DNA of 64,000 nt, from assembly GCA_031430435.1 (NCBI GenBank), contig JANPBM010000080.1, positions 5,896 through 69,895 of the forward strand, written 5' to 3'. The DNA is from JANNVK01 sp031430435. GTDB taxonomy: Bacteria; Acidobacteriota; Blastocatellia; Pyrinomonadales; Pyrinomonadaceae. Below the pieces are notes generated by a model, which made no database searches, was not told the origin of the DNA, and was given only the letters and a program-made list of their open reading frames with translations. The translations under genes and the position numbers were made by a program. Of this stretch, positions 32,730 to 42,000 are shown piece by piece (position 1 is the first letter of the stretch; each line of letters begins with the position of its first letter).

Positions 32730-32744
32730 ATGGTGCTTGGGGCG
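32730..32744. other. attR core within tRNA-Leu 3' end
   Basis: ATGGTGCTTGGGGCG, identical to the attL core. It covers the encoded CCA, discriminator A and seven acceptor-stem bases of the tRNA gene on the minus strand, so integration leaves a complete tRNA. Confidence 0.9.
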
Positions 32745-32817
32745 GGAATCGAACCCGCACACTCCGAAGAATACAGGATTTTAAGTCCTGTGCGTCTACC
32801 TATTCCGCCACCCAAGC
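32731..32817 (-). tRNA. tRNA-Leu (UAA anticodon)
   Basis: The minus strand folds as a class II tRNA of 87 bases: acceptor stem GCTTGGG/CCCAAGC, discriminator A, encoded CCA, D-arm GGCGGAATAGGTAGACGC, anticodon stem CAGGA/TCCTG with loop CTTAAAA (anticodon TAA), a long variable arm (TATTCTTCGGAGT) and the TTCGATT T-loop. The long variable arm and A73 are leucine identity elements. Its 3' end is the integration site of the element. Confidence 0.97.
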
Positions 32818-32901
32818 ACTCTGAAAAAGATACCACGACCGCAGACAAATTTCAAAAGTCAAAATATAACTTTTTCCTAAGTTATGACATACTAATCATT
32901 G

Positions 32902-33366
32902 ATGGAACAATTTGCGTGGATGGGTTGGACAATTTTAGGCGTTATACTAATCATAGCGGAAATATTTACGCTTGGTTTTGTGCTGTTTTGGTTCGGCATC
33001 GGCGCGTTAATTGCCGCTTTAGCCGGATTTTTGGGCGTTGGGTTTGTCGGACAATGTTTAATCTTTGCGGTTGTTTCAATTAGTTTGACTTTCCTTTCAC
33101 GCCGAATTTTCAGCAACTATCAAAATACAAATCCCGATCTTATTACCGGCATCGATTCAATTATCGGACAAATCGGGACGGTTTCAAATGCCGGTAAAGG
33201 TGAGTTAAATAAAGGCGAAGTAAAGGTTTTCGGCTCGATTTGGGCGGCGATTTCCGAAGACGGCGAATTGTTGACGAAAGGCGAAAAAGTTGAAGTTACA
33301 CGAATCAAAGGCTCGACAATTTACGTCCGAAAATACAAAGAATTACCCGAATGGCGGGAAGAATAG
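32902..33366 (+). CDS. NfeD-family membrane protein
   Basis: A 154-residue protein: membrane segments at about 7-28, 31-52 and 56-72 followed by a small OB-fold beta-barrel (LITGIDSIIGQIGTVS to GSTIYVRKY), the NfeD short form. These proteins associate with stomatin/flotillin-like proteins in membrane domains; no such partner is adjacent. Start at ATG 32,902 rather than the TTG just before it. It lies outside the element. Confidence 0.85.
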   Translation: MEQFAWMGWTILGVILIIAEIFTLGFVLFWFGIGALIAALAGFLGVGFVGQCLIFAVVSISLTFLSRRIFSNYQNTNPDLITGIDSIIGQIGTVSNAGKGELNKGEVKVFGSIWAAISEDGELLTKGEKVEVTRIKGSTIYVRKYKELPEWREE

Positions 33367-33466
33367 AATTAAAAATTACGAATTAAAAATGTAAAATTAA
33401 AGAGAATCAAGACATTAAAAGATTATTGGTCAGTTTCTTTGGCAATTTTTAATTTTTAATTCACAT
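33364..33466. repeat. AATTAAAAATT repeats forming a long inverted pair
   Basis: GAATTAAAAATT-like units, repeated twice after the nfeD-like gene, are complementary to AATTTTTAATTTTTAATTC just before trmL. The whole gap can fold into one hairpin and is another member of the short-repeat class seen across the window. Confidence 0.65.
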
Positions 33467-33469
33467 CTT

Positions 33470-33925
33470 ATGTTGCATATTGCTTTAGTCGAACCTGAAA
33501 TTCCGCCGAACACGGGCAATATTGCTCGGCTGTGCGCGGCGACTAATACGCATCTGCACATTGTCGGCGTAACGGGGTTCAGAATGGATGACCGAACGCT
33601 GAAACGTGCCGGTTTGGATTATTGGAACGAGGTTAAGTTGTCGCGTCATATCGACTTACAGCGGCTTTACGACGCTTTGCCGAACTCGCGGTTTTTATAT
33701 TTAACGACTAAAACAACGCGGAATTATTATGATATTAAGTTTCAAGCCGACGATTGTCTGGTTTTCGGACGTGAAACTCGCGGTTTGCCGGAAGATTTAT
33801 TGGACGCAAACAAAGAAAATTGTTTGACGATTCCGATGGCGAACAAAAATGTGCGAAGTCTGAATTTATCAAATTCGGTCGGCATCGTTTTATACGAAGC
33901 AATTAAACAATTAAGCGCAAATTAA
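33470..33925 (+). CDS. trmL: tRNA (cytidine/uridine-34 2'-O)-methyltransferase TrmL
   Basis: A 151-residue SPOUT-class methyltransferase. The family motifs LVEPEIPPNTGNIARLCAAT (residues 5-24), VFGRETRGLP (about 105-114) and IPMANKNVRSLNLSNSVGIVLYEA are all present and form the trefoil-knot SAM site. TrmL acts as a dimer and 2'-O-methylates the wobble base of tRNA-Leu(CAA) and tRNA-Leu(UAA). Its gene is about 650 bases from a tRNA-Leu(UAA) gene. Upstream lies an AT-rich inverted repeat (33,364-33,466). Confidence 0.93.
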   Translation: MLHIALVEPEIPPNTGNIARLCAATNTHLHIVGVTGFRMDDRTLKRAGLDYWNEVKLSRHIDLQRLYDALPNSRFLYLTTKTTRNYYDIKFQADDCLVFGRETRGLPEDLLDANKENCLTIPMANKNVRSLNLSNSVGIVLYEAIKQLSAN

Positions 33926-34060
33926 AATAAATCCGACCGGTTTTTTGTTCGATAAACACATAATTCTCAAACTTTTTACTTTTGCCTTTTTAGTTTTCAC
34001 TTCGGCAAGTGTTTAGTTTTGCTAAATTTGCGTGAAAAGGTTAAACTGAAATTCGTTTTT

Positions 34061-35194
34061 ATGGGATTTTCAACTATTGCAATTCACGCGGGAAATGAGC
34101 CGGATTCGGCAACGGGTGCGGTTTCCGTACCGATTTATCAAACTTCGACTTATGCCCAAGACGCTTTGGGCGTTCACAAAGGTTTTGAATATGCTCGGAC
34201 GCAAAATCCGACTCGTTCGGCTTTGGAGACAAACATCGCGGCTCTCGAAGGCGCAAAATTCGGTTACGCTTTTGCGTCCGGAATGTCTGCGACCGATACG
34301 GTTTTGCGGTTGGTAAAATCGGGCGATCACGTTATTCTCGGCGATAATACTTACGGCGGAACTTTCCGTTTATTCAGTAAAGTTTTGTCGAATTACGGAA
34401 TCGAATTCGATTTGGTCGATACCACCGATATTTCAAAGGTCGAAAACGCTTTCAAACCGAACACGAAAATGATGTTTGTCGAAACGCCGACAAATCCGGT
34501 TATGAGCGTTACCGATTTGCAGGCGGTTTCGGACGTTGCTCACGCCCACGGCGCCAAAGTCGTTTGCGACAATACTTTTATGTCGCCGTATTTTCAAAAA
34601 CCGCTTGATTTCGGGTGCGATATTGTGGTTCACTCAACCACCAAATACCTGAACGGACATTCGGATTCGGTCGGCGGATTCGTTGCCTTGAACGACGAAA
34701 AAGATGCCGAACAAATTGCGTTTCTGCAAAATGCCGTCGGAGCGATTTTATCGCCGTTCGATTCATTTTTAGTTTTGCGCGGAACAAAAACTTTAGCTGT
34801 GCGGATGGAAAAGCACGATGAAAACGGACGACAAGTGGCGAACTTTTTAGCCGAACATCCGAAAGTGCAAAAGGTTTATTACCCCGGACTCGCTTCGCAT
34901 CCGCAACACGAATTGGCGAAACGTCAGCAAACGGGTTTCGGCGGAATGGTCGCTTTTGAAACAGGTTCGCTTGCCAACGCAAAAAAGGTTTTGGAAAGCG
35001 TCAAATTATGTATTTTGGGCGAAAGTTTAGGCGGCGTTGAAAGTTTGATTTCGCATCCCGCAAGTATGACACACGCTTCTGTTCCGTTTGAAAAACGCGA
35101 AAGTTTGGGAATTACCGACGGGCTTGTCAGAGTTTCAGTCGGAATTGAAGACATCGAAGACATCATTGGAGATTTAGATCAAGCACTAAGTTAG
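34061..35194 (+). CDS. Cystathionine gamma-lyase/gamma-synthase family PLP enzyme
   Basis: A 377-residue trans-sulfuration enzyme from ATG 34,061. Landmarks: FSTIAIHAGNEPD, YARTQNPTR (PLP phosphate tyrosine and arginine), FASGMSAT, VETPTNP, CDNTF and the PLP lysine in VHSTTKYLNGHSD near residue 200; late SLGGVESLISHPASMTHA and GLVRVSVGIED. It could be a lyase (cysteine from cystathionine) or synthase (cystathionine from activated homoserine); the two are not separable by eye. Length is normal. A repeat-built hairpin follows. Confidence 0.9.
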   Translation: MGFSTIAIHAGNEPDSATGAVSVPIYQTSTYAQDALGVHKGFEYARTQNPTRSALETNIAALEGAKFGYAFASGMSATDTVLRLVKSGDHVILGDNTYGGTFRLFSKVLSNYGIEFDLVDTTDISKVENAFKPNTKMMFVETPTNPVMSVTDLQAVSDVAHAHGAKVVCDNTFMSPYFQKPLDFGCDIVVHSTTKYLNGHSDSVGGFVALNDEKDAEQIAFLQNAVGAILSPFDSFLVLRGTKTLAVRMEKHDENGRQVANFLAEHPKVQKVYYPGLASHPQHELAKRQQTGFGGMVAFETGSLANAKKVLESVKLCILGESLGGVESLISHPASMTHASVPFEKRESLGITDGLVRVSVGIEDIEDIIGDLDQALS

Positions 35195-35199
35195 TTATA

Positions 35200-35262
35200 G
35201 AGTTGCAGAGTTATGGAGTTACGGAGTTTTTTTTACTCTGAAACTCTACAACTCTGCAACTC
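35200..35262 (+). repeat. Heptamer-built hairpin (GAGTTGC units)
   Basis: GAGTTGCAGAGTT (35,200-35,212) is perfectly complementary to AACTCTGCAACTC (35,250-35,262). Between them are further AGAGTT/GGAGTT and ACTCT units with an eight-T run. It lies between the PLP-enzyme gene and the phosphatase gene and may terminate transcription. Confidence 0.75.
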
Positions 35263-35278
35263 TCAAAACTCAAAAATT

Positions 35279-36217
35279 ATGATAGTAGAAGTTTTTGCCA
35301 CATCGCACGTCGGGCGAATTCGCCAAGGCAACGAAGACAACTATTTGTTGTTGGATATTTCGCATTCCAACACTTGGACCAGTTCGCAAGATGCGAGCGA
35401 GTTTGTCATTGAATCACAACGCTTTGAAGTTGATGAAAACGGAGTTGCTCTGGCGGTTTCGGACGGAATGGGCGGAGCGTTAGCCGGCGAAGTTGCCTCG
35501 CAAATCGCGGTTGAAACCGTCAGCCAAAGGCTTTTGATCGACGACGATCCGGATGCCACAATTTCGCCGGAAAAAGAAAATGCCTCGTTGGTCGAAAAAC
35601 TATATGATGCAACACTTTACGCCAACCATTTGATTCATCGACAAGGACGCACCGACCCGCAATTCCAAGGAATGGGAGCAACTTTTACGAGCGTCGGAAT
35701 TACTCCGAACGTGGTTGATTTGGTGCAAGTCGGCGATAGTCGGGCATATCTGATTCGAGATTCCAACATCAAACAAATCACTAAAGACCAATCTTTAGTC
35801 CAACAACTAATCGACGCGGGACAAATCACAGCCGAAGAAGCCGAAACGCATCACATGAAAAATGTGATTCTGCAAGCACTCGGAGCGATGTCCGACATTG
35901 TGCCGGTGCCGTTGCGATTTGCGCCGAATAAAAACGATGTTTTGTTAATCTGTACGGACGGCTTATCCAACGAAGTTCGGAACGCGGAAATGCTGGCAAT
36001 CGTTGTCCAAAACTTCGACAATCTCGGACAAGCCTGCGCAATGCTTATTAAAGAAGCAAACGATAACGGCGGAAAAGACAATATCACGGTAGTTTTGGCG
36101 CGTTTGAGCGGCGATGATTTAGCCGAATCAACGGGCGAAAATGTTGAAGTTCATCAACTGAGTTTCGCTAATATCCACGACACCAACGACCAAGAAGACA
36201 CAGCGGAAATACTTTAG
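35279..36217 (+). CDS. PP2C-family protein serine/threonine phosphatase
   Basis: A 312-residue PPM/PP2C phosphatase from ATG 35,279, chosen because the metal-binding RQGNEDN motif then lies at residues 14-20. Other motifs: VSDGMGGALAGEVAS, GDSRAYLIR, LLICTDGLSNEV and GGKDNITVVL. The acidic metal ligands are all present, so it should dephosphorylate Ser/Thr in signalling proteins. About 35 extra residues after motif I (ISHSNTWTSSQDASEF) are an insertion. The C-terminal 40 residues are acidic and disordered. No kinase gene is adjacent. Confidence 0.92.
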   Translation: MIVEVFATSHVGRIRQGNEDNYLLLDISHSNTWTSSQDASEFVIESQRFEVDENGVALAVSDGMGGALAGEVASQIAVETVSQRLLIDDDPDATISPEKENASLVEKLYDATLYANHLIHRQGRTDPQFQGMGATFTSVGITPNVVDLVQVGDSRAYLIRDSNIKQITKDQSLVQQLIDAGQITAEEAETHHMKNVILQALGAMSDIVPVPLRFAPNKNDVLLICTDGLSNEVRNAEMLAIVVQNFDNLGQACAMLIKEANDNGGKDNITVVLARLSGDDLAESTGENVEVHQLSFANIHDTNDQEDTAEIL

Positions 36218-36258
36218 GAAAAGAGTTCGGACACACGTTTCGACATAGATTAAAAAGC

Positions 36259-36297
36259 AAAAAACACGGAAACATTAAATTTGTTTTCGTGTTTTTT
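36259..36297. terminator. Bidirectional rho-independent terminator
   Basis: A 16-base stem (36,259-36,274 with 36,282-36,297; one G-T wobble) with A-rich and T-rich flanks, between the convergent phosphatase and 36,326 genes. Confidence 0.88.
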
Positions 36298-36325
36298 ATG
36301 TTTGTAAAAACCTTTTATCTTTACG

Positions 36326-37177
36326 TTATCTTTGGTTTGAAGGTAAAAGTTCGTAATTTCCCATTTGCCGATTGTGCGAATCAAGTACACCGATTGCGTC
36401 AGAAGTAGCATCGAGCATTTGCTTTGTCATCGAAATAGAATCACTGAGTTGCTCAAAATCAAGCAGAGAAAATTTCTCCGGCGTTGACATCGTAACTATT
36501 TCATCGTTCAAATAACCAAAGAAATTTTCAATCGACTGAAGTTGTCCTTCGACCGATTTTACCGACCTTTCAAGTTCGTCGAACGAGGCAATTCGGCGTT
36601 TCAAAATCTCGACGTTTGTTTGCTGAATACGTTTGGTTTTCTCGTCCTGTGAACTTTCGACTGCCCGAAAGGCTTGCGAAAGTTGATTGTGAACGGCTTG
36701 GCGATTGATCGATTTCAGATGCTGTTTTCGGCGACGATAAACGTCCAACAAATCGACGAAATCTTCCCAACGCTGATCGAGCGAAGTCAAATTAGACGGC
36801 AGTTCGCGCGCGCCTGTAAATTTGTGGTAATTTTTGTAAATCTGCTCTTTTTGCCACCGCAGATATTCGACCGCCTCACGCTCACGCGGACTGAAACTTT
36901 TAATCAAACTTTCACGGTTTGCCAAATTCAGTTCACGCATTCTTGTTTTTTCACGGTCGGTTACAAGTTGGCGATAAGCCGGAACTAACGGTGTAATAAA
37001 GAGATAGAGAATTTCAAAAAGTAATGCGATACCAAGCGGAATGACAGATTGCGTGTAAGCGGCGGCGACTGCAAATCCGGCTAAACCCCAAAAATTGATT
37101 GGCTCTTTGATGGCTTCTTTGTGGTATTTCGTGTTAAATCTGTTTAAGTCTTGTTGATATTTTGCTAAATCTGCCAT
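36326..37177 (-). CDS. Membrane protein with coiled coil, adjacent to PspA
   Basis: A 283-residue protein. After a charged N-terminus, residues 28-68 hold two hydrophobic spans (FWGLAGFAVAAAY and GIALLFEILYLFITPL), then a long cytoplasmic helical region with coiled-coil character to about residue 250. It lies downstream of the PspA/IM30 gene in the same direction with a 57-base gap, so it is likely a membrane partner in envelope-stress response. Family not recognised. Confidence 0.68.
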   Translation of the reverse strand: MADLAKYQQDLNRFNTKYHKEAIKEPINFWGLAGFAVAAAYTQSVIPLGIALLFEILYLFITPLVPAYRQLVTDREKTRMRELNLANRESLIKSFSPREREAVEYLRWQKEQIYKNYHKFTGARELPSNLTSLDQRWEDFVDLLDVYRRRKQHLKSINRQAVHNQLSQAFRAVESSQDEKTKRIQQTNVEILKRRIASFDELERSVKSVEGQLQSIENFFGYLNDEIVTMSTPEKFSLLDFEQLSDSISMTKQMLDATSDAIGVLDSHNRQMGNYELLPSNQR

Positions 37178-37233
37178 AAAAATTAGATGCCGTTTTTTCG
37201 TTGTAAGTTACTCGTTTAATAAATTCTGCTTGA

Positions 37234-37959
37234 TTATTCCGCTCCCGAACCTGCGTTTAATTGATTCGGAGCAGAACTTTCGCCACCGCCGAGCAAGCCC
37301 ATTTGCGATTTGTATTCGAGCAATTTATCGTTAAGTTGCATTTGTTGGGCTTCTTTTTCGATGTCGAACATTTGGCTGTCAACCGATGATGTGCCGAGCT
37401 GAAGTTTTGCTTCGGCGGCGGCAACACGGCGATCGATTTTTTCGCGCATTTCGTTAAAAGTTGAAGCATCGTCGCCCAAATCGAAAGTTGACATTGTTTG
37501 GGCAAGTTGTTCCTGTAATTTCGCTTGTTTGGCAGACGAAATCAACTGCATTGCTTCTGCCGTACGATTTTTTAATTGCAAAACGTAATTGTCGCGGGCT
37601 TTAAGCGCCTGTTTCGACGCAAGTTGAGCTTGCTCCATTTGAGCAGAAGTTTTTTCCAAATCAACTTGCGATTGTTGCAACTGACCGATATAAGCCGTGG
37701 CAATATCGTCGCGTCCCATTTTGACGGAAGCCTTAATTTTCGAGTCTAAATCAACGACCTGCGAAGCAAGCCGTTCTTTATTTTTCGCCAACATTCGCTC
37801 GGTCGCCATTACTTGGGCAACCGAATTATTGAGTTCAGGCACCCGATCGCGCATATCGCGGATGGTTTGTTGTAAAACCAATTCGGGGTTTTCCATTTTT
37901 TCCAACGCGGCGCCTGTTCCCGCCCGAAACATTCTCTTCACTCTCGTCCACAATCCCAT
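37234..37959 (-). CDS. pspA: PspA/IM30-family envelope stress protein
   Basis: A 241-residue protein starting MGLWTRVKRMFRAGTGAALEKMENPE, the amphipathic first helix typical of PspA/Vipp1 (ESCRT-III-like) that inserts into stressed membranes. The remainder is a long helical hairpin (QVMATERMLAKNKERLASQV...). AGGAG precedes two candidate starts (37,965 and 37,959); the second gives the classical MGL start. It protects the inner membrane and is usually stress-induced; the gap upstream (37,960-38,243) holds its promoter but no clear site. Confidence 0.88.
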   Translation of the reverse strand: MGLWTRVKRMFRAGTGAALEKMENPELVLQQTIRDMRDRVPELNNSVAQVMATERMLAKNKERLASQVVDLDSKIKASVKMGRDDIATAYIGQLQQSQVDLEKTSAQMEQAQLASKQALKARDNYVLQLKNRTAEAMQLISSAKQAKLQEQLAQTMSTFDLGDDASTFNEMREKIDRRVAAAEAKLQLGTSSVDSQMFDIEKEAQQMQLNDKLLEYKSQMGLLGGGESSAPNQLNAGSGAE

Positions 37960-38243
37960 TATCATTAAGCTCCTTAAATAGCGTAACAACTGCAAAACAA
38001 CTTTACGAAACCGATTTCGGCAAAGTTGCAAAATCTAGGTTAAGTATAGCAAGAAAACTATTCAACTCGAAATTATTTGAGAATTTTTAGAAAAAAGTTA
38101 TGAGTAAAAAAGTAAAGGCAGAGTTTCAGGGGGAAATATCTACAAGATTTCGAGACAAACGCCAAGACAAATTTTGGTCAAACAGCAATTTCATAGTTTG
38201 AAACCGGCGCTAATGGATTGTGTCATGTGATTGGTTTAGATAT

Positions 38244-39074
38244 TTACGTCTGGTAATTAGAATTTTCCCAACCTCTAACAATATGACATTCCTTTTGATG
38301 TTCAAAAGCATTTTTCCAACGTTTCTCCACATAATCAACGTAACCTTTTTCTTGAAAAGCAAACTCATCAAAATATTCTGTAAATATTTCCAACGCTTTT
38401 TCTTCAGCTGCAACATGAGCCGTTCGTGTCAGTATCAGTCTATTCCAAGGTGGAGTTGGAGGTAAACTTGCACCTTCTTGTTCGGCTCTCAACCCAAAAG
38501 GTCGGTCTTCGATATATTGTTGAAAGCTTTTGAATATCTTTTCTTGCTCACTTTCTTCAAAATCAAAATCCTGAGTTGATCTGACCCAGCCGAATATAAA
38601 ACTTGTAACCGAAGTGAAAGAAATACATCCGAAATACATCGCAGGTCCTTTCAATACAGCCTTCAATAATTCAAAAAAATCTGCTTCTCTTCTTGTTGTA
38701 TTTACATCATCAGTTTCTCTTCGCATAATGTAGTATTTCTCAATATCAGAAGTCCCATCTTTTTTTGACAGAAATTCTTCTAAAGATGCAAACCATAAAT
38801 CAAAGGCTTCTGCCTGATTTTTGGAATATAACTGAGCTATGCTGAAAGAACTTTGATTTGAAGGAACTCTGAATTTTTTACACATGAATTCGTGAAAACC
38901 ATCAAGTAAATCAAAGCCTCTATATTCCTTAAATTCAACTTCGAAATGCCACTCATAACCCAGCCAAAAAGCATTGAAAAGCGATAAAGATTTTTCAGGC
39001 AAATATTCCAGCGGATTTTTCCTGATATGCCAAAATGCTTCTCCTAAATCGTGAAATTTTGGCTTCTTACTCAT
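38244..39074 (-). CDS. Hypothetical protein coupled to the ElbD-like gene
   Basis: A 276-residue soluble protein. It contains LLKAVLKGPAMYFGCISFTSVTSFIFGW near its middle, related to a recurrent RPGMYLG...FI.GY pattern in uncharacterised bacterial proteins. Its ATG at 39,074 overlaps the end of the large fusion gene by eight bases, so it is co-translated with it. The more AT-rich codon use than the fusion gene suggests a later arrival. Function unknown. Confidence 0.65.
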   Translation of the reverse strand: MSKKPKFHDLGEAFWHIRKNPLEYLPEKSLSLFNAFWLGYEWHFEVEFKEYRGFDLLDGFHEFMCKKFRVPSNQSSFSIAQLYSKNQAEAFDLWFASLEEFLSKKDGTSDIEKYYIMRRETDDVNTTRREADFFELLKAVLKGPAMYFGCISFTSVTSFIFGWVRSTQDFDFEESEQEKIFKSFQQYIEDRPFGLRAEQEGASLPPTPPWNRLILTRTAHVAAEEKALEIFTEYFDEFAFQEKGYVDYVEKRWKNAFEHQKECHIVRGWENSNYQT

Positions 39075-42000
39075 CAATCACAACTTCCTGCTTTCGCGTC
39101 TTACGTCTTTCAGCCTTCCATTTTTTACGCAACGCATTAACGTCAAATTTCTCCGATTTACCATCACGCATATTTTCGACTTCGTGTTGAACTCGTGCCG
39201 CAATCAAACGATATGCTTCGTTTTTGGAAATGCCATCGGTCATTTTGGCAAGTTCGTCATATTCCAAATAGCGTCCGACTTTGGCACCGATTTCTGCACC
39301 GAAACTGTCTTTGGCGGGAATCGTCATTCCTTTCGGGAACGCTTCAAAAGTGCCGTGAACGTAAATCGGCAGAATCCCGATTTTGCAGGTTAAGGCAAGA
39401 TAGCCGATGACGGGTTTGAATTCGGTGATTTCGCCCGTCGTGCTGCGTGTGCCTTCGGGAAAAATCAAGGCGTTGTAACCGCCGTCGAGATATTCGCGGA
39501 CGAATCGGAGCGATTGTCGCAAGTTTCCGGTGCGGTCAATCGGGACGAGATTCGTGAAATTTTCCATATACGCCCGTTTATATTTCGTGTCAAACCAATA
39601 ATCTGCGGCGGCAACGGCGACGGTTCTTTCAGCCACATCTTTGCCCAAAGCCTTTCGCACAAGTCCTGTATCGAGATGCGATTCGTGATTTGGGGCAACG
39701 ATAAAATTGACGTGCGGCGGAACATTTCCTTGTCCTTCGATGGTGGTCGTAAGCACTTGATTATAAAGAGCTTCACCGACAAAATCTATCGCTACATTAC
39801 CGATTCGTTTGAGAATTCCGGGAACGTAAATTTCATCCGCGACATTGCTTTTCGCTTCAATTTCGGGTGCTTCGATGCGTTTAGTTTTGTCCACACGTTC
39901 GACAACGGCAAGCAGTTCACGCATATCTTGGACTTCGTTCAAAGTGTCGGGCGAGAGTAATTTTCCGCCCGCATCTTCGATTGCCGAAGCCAATTCGACA
40001 TACATCAAACTGTCGAACCCGAAATCGCTGAAACGTGAGTCGGGCGAAACTTCGGCTCGCGGACGATTCGCAACTGTGGCGACAATATCGCACAGCCAAC
40101 CGACATTTCCAACCGCTTTTTTGTCGGATTGAAACTTATTTTCGCCTTTCGTTTTGGCTTCTAATCGCTGTAATTCTTCGATAACTTCGCGGCGTTTTAC
40201 CTTTCGTGTGGCAGTTCGAGGCAATTCAAACGGCGTTAAATGCAAAACTTTGATTCGTTTGAAAAACGCTAAACCTTGCGAAACTTCGCGGAAATGCGTT
40301 TCGATTTGGCGATTTACTTCGGAACGTGCAAGCGTAATATCAAATTCGTAATCGGCGACAACCAAACACGCTATTTTTTCTCCGCCGTTTTCGTCCAATA
40401 ATCCGACAACGCTTAACTCTTTTATCAACTTAGATTTACCGTAAAGTTCTTCGACTTCATCGGGATAAATATTCTTGCCGTTGCTGTCAATAATGATGTC
40501 TTTCGAGCGTCCGACAATCGTCAAATTGCCATCGTCGCCAATTTTGCCAAGGTCTCCTGTCCGCAACCAACGGTCGTGCAAAACTGATCTAGTCGCTTCT
40601 TCGTTGTTAAAATATCCGACCATCACGTTTTGACCACGAGCCAAAATTTCGCCGACACCGTTTTCGTCCGCGTCTTCAATTTTGACTTCAACACCGGGCA
40701 AATTTTTGCCGACCGAGCCTTTATTCAGTTTATTTTGCGGTCTGGTAAAAGTTAAAACCGGCGAAGATTCGGTCAAGCCGTAGCCTTCAAGAATCGTAAA
40801 TCCGAGTCCGTGCAAATCTTTTTGCACACGCTCCGACAACGCCGAACCGCCCGAAATCAAATAACGCATTCGCCCGCCAAATTTTTCGTGAATCGGGAAA
40901 AAGACAATCGGACCGAGATTAAACGGTGTGTGGTCGCGTAACCAACTGTTGAAATCAATGATGTTATCAGCCAAATCTGCGAACCAATCGCCTTTGTCGC
41001 GGAAACCTGTTTTGATACGGCGATGCAGCATTTCCCAAAGGGCAGGCACACCAACCATTCCCGTAACCAGCCCATTTTCCAACGCTTTAGCCAGTTCATC
41101 TCCGTTCAATTCGTCCAAATATGTAATCTGCGTTCCGTTGGTGAATGGTGTCAAAAATCCCGCCGAAAATTCAAAAGTATGATGAAGCGGAAGCACGGAC
41201 AAAACGCCGTCCGAAATGCTCATTTCCAGCACCGAACTGAGCATCGAAACCATATTGACGAAATTTTTGTGCGACAACATCACGGCTTTCGGCGTTCCCG
41301 TTGTGCCGCTCGTAAAAATTAAACTTGCGATTGTATTTGACGAAATTTTAGCAGGTAATTTCGCTAATCGTTTGGCTTCTTCGATCTCGCTCGGCATCTC
41401 AAAAACTTCGTCGAAAACGTAAATCGGAACATTTGTCAGTTCTTTTAATTTTGGATTTTCGTCGTAAAGTCGCGGTGAAATTAGAATTGCAGATGCTTCG
41501 CCGGCTTCGGCAAATTTTGCGACATCTTCGGCATTTGAACTCGGATCAATCGGAATTACGGTTGCACCTGCTTTCAAAATCCCGAAATAAGACAAACCCC
41601 ATTCGGGCATATTGTTGGAAAAAAGGATGACTTTTTGATGCGGTTCGATGCCGCATTTCACTAAAAATCCGGCGACTCGATACGCCAATTCTTTCGCGTC
41701 TTCGTAGGTGTATTGCTCCTTTTTGCCGTGGCGTTCAATCCGCATCGAAACGCGGGTCGGGAAGCGTTTGACGGCGGTTTCAAACATATCCACGAGGTCT
41801 TTGTAAGTGTGGACACGCTTCTCGATTACATTGTCCAATTCCTCCTCCAAAGTCGGCAAAACCCACTTTCGCATCCCCGGAAAATGGACGTTTAACCAAT
41901 AGTCATACCAGTCCAATTTTTCGGGCGACCACGGTAACAAGTGCTTCTCGCTAGACTTGACTAAATTCATCAAAGCCCTTGTATTATCGGCTCTGTAATG

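Larger units (their letters stand above)
15422..32744. mobile_element. Integrated tail-less capsid-encoding element (putative phage satellite)
   Basis: A 17.3-kb element bounded by identical 15-bp cores (15,422-15,436 and 32,730-32,744); the right copy is the 3' end of tRNA-Leu. Contents in order: integrase, UmuD-like protein and ribbon-helix-helix repressor (leftward); early/replication and DNA-modification genes (rightward, 17,585-23,457); a shared terminator; head, packaging and lysis-like genes (leftward, 23,497-30,848); a regulatory/adenine-poor segment; two small rightward genes. Terminases, portal, scaffold and capsid are present but no tail gene at all. The size and gene set resemble capsid-forming phage-inducible islands. 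A deleted prophage is the alternative, though the compact uninterrupted layout and intact ends argue against it. Confidence 0.85.

Noticed and set aside
15422..32744. Gene transfer agent
   Set aside because: The element has integrase, exact attachment sites and its own immunity switch, and lacks the tail genes that gene transfer agents keep.
15422..32744. Ordinary complete tailed prophage
   Set aside because: No tail, tape-measure or baseplate gene can be found, and the 17.3-kb size is too small.
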